Of a stretch of 23,796 bases of DNA, positions 22,724 to 23,796 are shown piece after piece. The stretch covers positions 1 to 23,796 of the forward strand of contig JAKQEZ010000572.1 in NCBI GenBank assembly GCA_029558435.1. Reading direction: 5' to 3'. Within the stretch, counting starts at the first letter, position 1; each line of letters starts with the position of its first letter. Below the pieces are notes generated by a model that searched no databases, was not told the DNA's origin, and was given only the letters and a program-made list of their open reading frames with translations. Made by a program: the position numbers and the translations under genes. This DNA comes from Bacteroidota bacterium (lineage in GTDB: Bacteria; Bacteroidota; Bacteroidia; Flavobacteriales; Crocinitomicaceae).

Positions 22724-23796
22724 ATGAAATTGCTGAAATTAAGTCTTCTCCTAACTACGTTGTTAATAGTTGCTTCATGTCAAAAGCAATTTCTAAGCTA
22801 TTTTCAAAAAGGGCAAGTTCAAAAATTAGAAAAAGCAGTAGAAATTCCGTTCACAATAGAAAATGGACTCATCATTATTCCAGTTGAAATAGAAGGCGAT
22901 TTTTTTCGGTTTTTATTAGACACAGGTGCTCCCAATGCAATTTCGAAAGAGTTGGCCAATAAATTGAACATCGAAAAATCACGTAGTTTCAAAACAGAGG
23001 ATTCACAAGGCAATCGTTCAGAATTGGATTATGCCAAGATTGGAAAAATTAAAATCGGAAAAGCAATTTTTACAAATACAACTGCTGCAATTGCAGATTT
23101 TAATCAAATTGATGCCATAGCCTGTTTGAACATTGATGGTTTAATTGGAGCTAATTTAATGCGCAAAGCTTATTGGCAAATTGATAATCAAGTTGGTGTT
23201 GTGCGCATTGCACCATCGCGTGAGCTGCTTAAAAAAGAACCCGAAGAATACAGCATTCCTTTCATTACCAACATTTCTGGCACTCCATTGCTTAATTTGA
23301 GAATAGGAAAAACTGAAATCAAACGTGTAACATTGGATACAGGGTCGGTTGGATTTTTATCAACTGGCAATGAGAATTACAAAGCATTAAGAGATGGAAA
23401 TCAGTTGCTTGCCGAACGAAATGCTTATGGCGCTAGTTCTTTTGGATTATTCGGTTCATCTAAAAACGATACGTTAAGGCAAGTGTTGATAAACGATTTT
23501 TCTATGGGTGATTTAACATTAAATCAACAAGTTATAGAATTAAGAAACTCTAAAGCTTCCCTTTTGGGTATGTCTTTTTTACGCAATTATTTGGTGACCA
23601 TCGATTGGAATTCTACCACCCTTTACTTAAGTCCACAAACCAACTTCACCAATCTATATGCAGAATCTTTTGGTATTTCACTTTTTAAAGAAAAAGAAAA
23701 ATTAGTGGTTGCCATGGTTACCGAAGGTAGTTCTGCACAAAGAGCAGGCATTAAAGTTGGCGATATTGTTTTGCAAGTCAACGATATTGATGTGGA
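22724..23796 (+). CDS. Two-lobed retropepsin-like aspartyl protease lipoprotein with PDZ domain (3' end missing)
   Basis: The frame runs open to the window edge (357 complete codons). It starts with a lipoprotein signal, lipobox VASC with Cys19, so it should be envelope anchored. Two retropepsin-like halves follow. The first has FLLDTGAP (63-70) and GLIGANLMRK (139-148); the second has VTLDTGSV (202-209) and SLLGMSFLRN (279-288). The DTG-plus-(L/I)(I/L)G pattern occurs twice, so one chain could supply both catalytic aspartates (Asp66, Asp205). From about 328 a PDZ domain begins (VVAMVTEGSSAQRAGIKVGD, split at 328-347) and is cut by the window end. This arrangement fits Bacteroidota aspartyl protease family proteins with PDZ domains; the substrate is unknown. 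It is divergent from the XRE-S24 regulator. Confidence 0.88.
   Translation, partial: MKLLKLSLLLTTLLIVASCQKQFLSYFQKGQVQKLEKAVEIPFTIENGLIIIPVEIEGDFFRFLLDTGAPNAISKELANKLNIEKSRSFKTEDSQGNRSELDYAKIGKIKIGKAIFTNTTAAIADFNQIDAIACLNIDGLIGANLMRKAYWQIDNQVGVVRIAPSRELLKKEPEEYSIPFITNISGTPLLNLRIGKTEIKRVTLDTGSVGFLSTGNENYKALRDGNQLLAERNAYGASSFGLFGSSKNDTLRQVLINDFSMGDLTLNQQVIELRNSKASLLGMSFLRNYLVTIDWNSTTLYLSPQTNFTNLYAESFGISLFKEKEKLVVAMVTEGSSAQRAGIKVGDIVLQVNDIDV

Noticed and set aside
1..23796. CRISPR array, tRNA or rRNA genes
   Set aside because: No regularly spaced repeats and no recognisable tRNA or rRNA sequences were noticed on either strand.

Overview
The window reads as ordinary chromosome from a low-GC member of the Bacteroidota, most likely a Flavobacteriales-type bacterium. 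Three things point there: a type IX secretion C-terminal sorting domain on the first gene, repeated TAnnTTTG promoter boxes (the Bacteroidota -7 element) upstream of many genes, and family features such as a long leucyl-tRNA synthetase with an extra insertion. Shine-Dalgarno sites are weak or absent, as is usual in this phylum. No rRNA, tRNA, CRISPR array, transposase, integrase or phage gene was seen.

Layout. 1-1561 (+): 3' part of a secreted Gly-rich/T9SS surface protein, ending at a strong bidirectional terminator. 1668-6589 (-): leuS, a small secreted or lipid-anchored hypothetical, and metK with its own terminator. 6796-7467 (+): a lipoprotein whose 3' end is duplicated in tandem just downstream. 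7642-11817 (+): a probable expression cluster of a long-chain polyprenyl diphosphate synthase, a YwqK/MORN-repeat lipoprotein, rimO and a RecD-like helicase. 11830-12646: an AT-rich patch with a perfect 20-bp palindrome, an ArsR-type regulator and the 3' stump of a SAM methyltransferase gene. 12719-14534 (+): a DUF4920 lipoprotein followed after one base by a GTG-started sensor kinase with no response regulator nearby. 14618-15937 (+): mtaB, convergent with pcrA/uvrD (15939-18257, -) across a shared inverted repeat. 18484-19695 (+): lhgO. 19782-21686 (+): a secreted von Willebrand type D protein with a long Ser/Thr/Pro-rich tail. 21784-22596 (-): a LexA/CI-like HTH-S24 regulator. 22724-end (+): a two-lobed retropepsin-like aspartyl protease lipoprotein with a PDZ domain, cut by the window edge.

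Functionally the core is translation and tRNA/ribosome modification (LeuS, RimO, MtaB, with MetK making the SAM that RimO and MtaB consume), DNA maintenance (RecD-like helicase, PcrA), quinone side-chain synthesis and metabolite repair (LhgO). Around it lie typical Bacteroidota envelope proteins. I found no clear multi-gene undescribed system. The most unusual signals are small: the tandem gene-end duplication, the palindrome shared between that duplication and the ArsR promoter region, the degraded methyltransferase next to the ArsR gene, the convergent inverted repeat that gives both proteins the same C-terminal tripeptide, and several apparently near-leaderless promoters.
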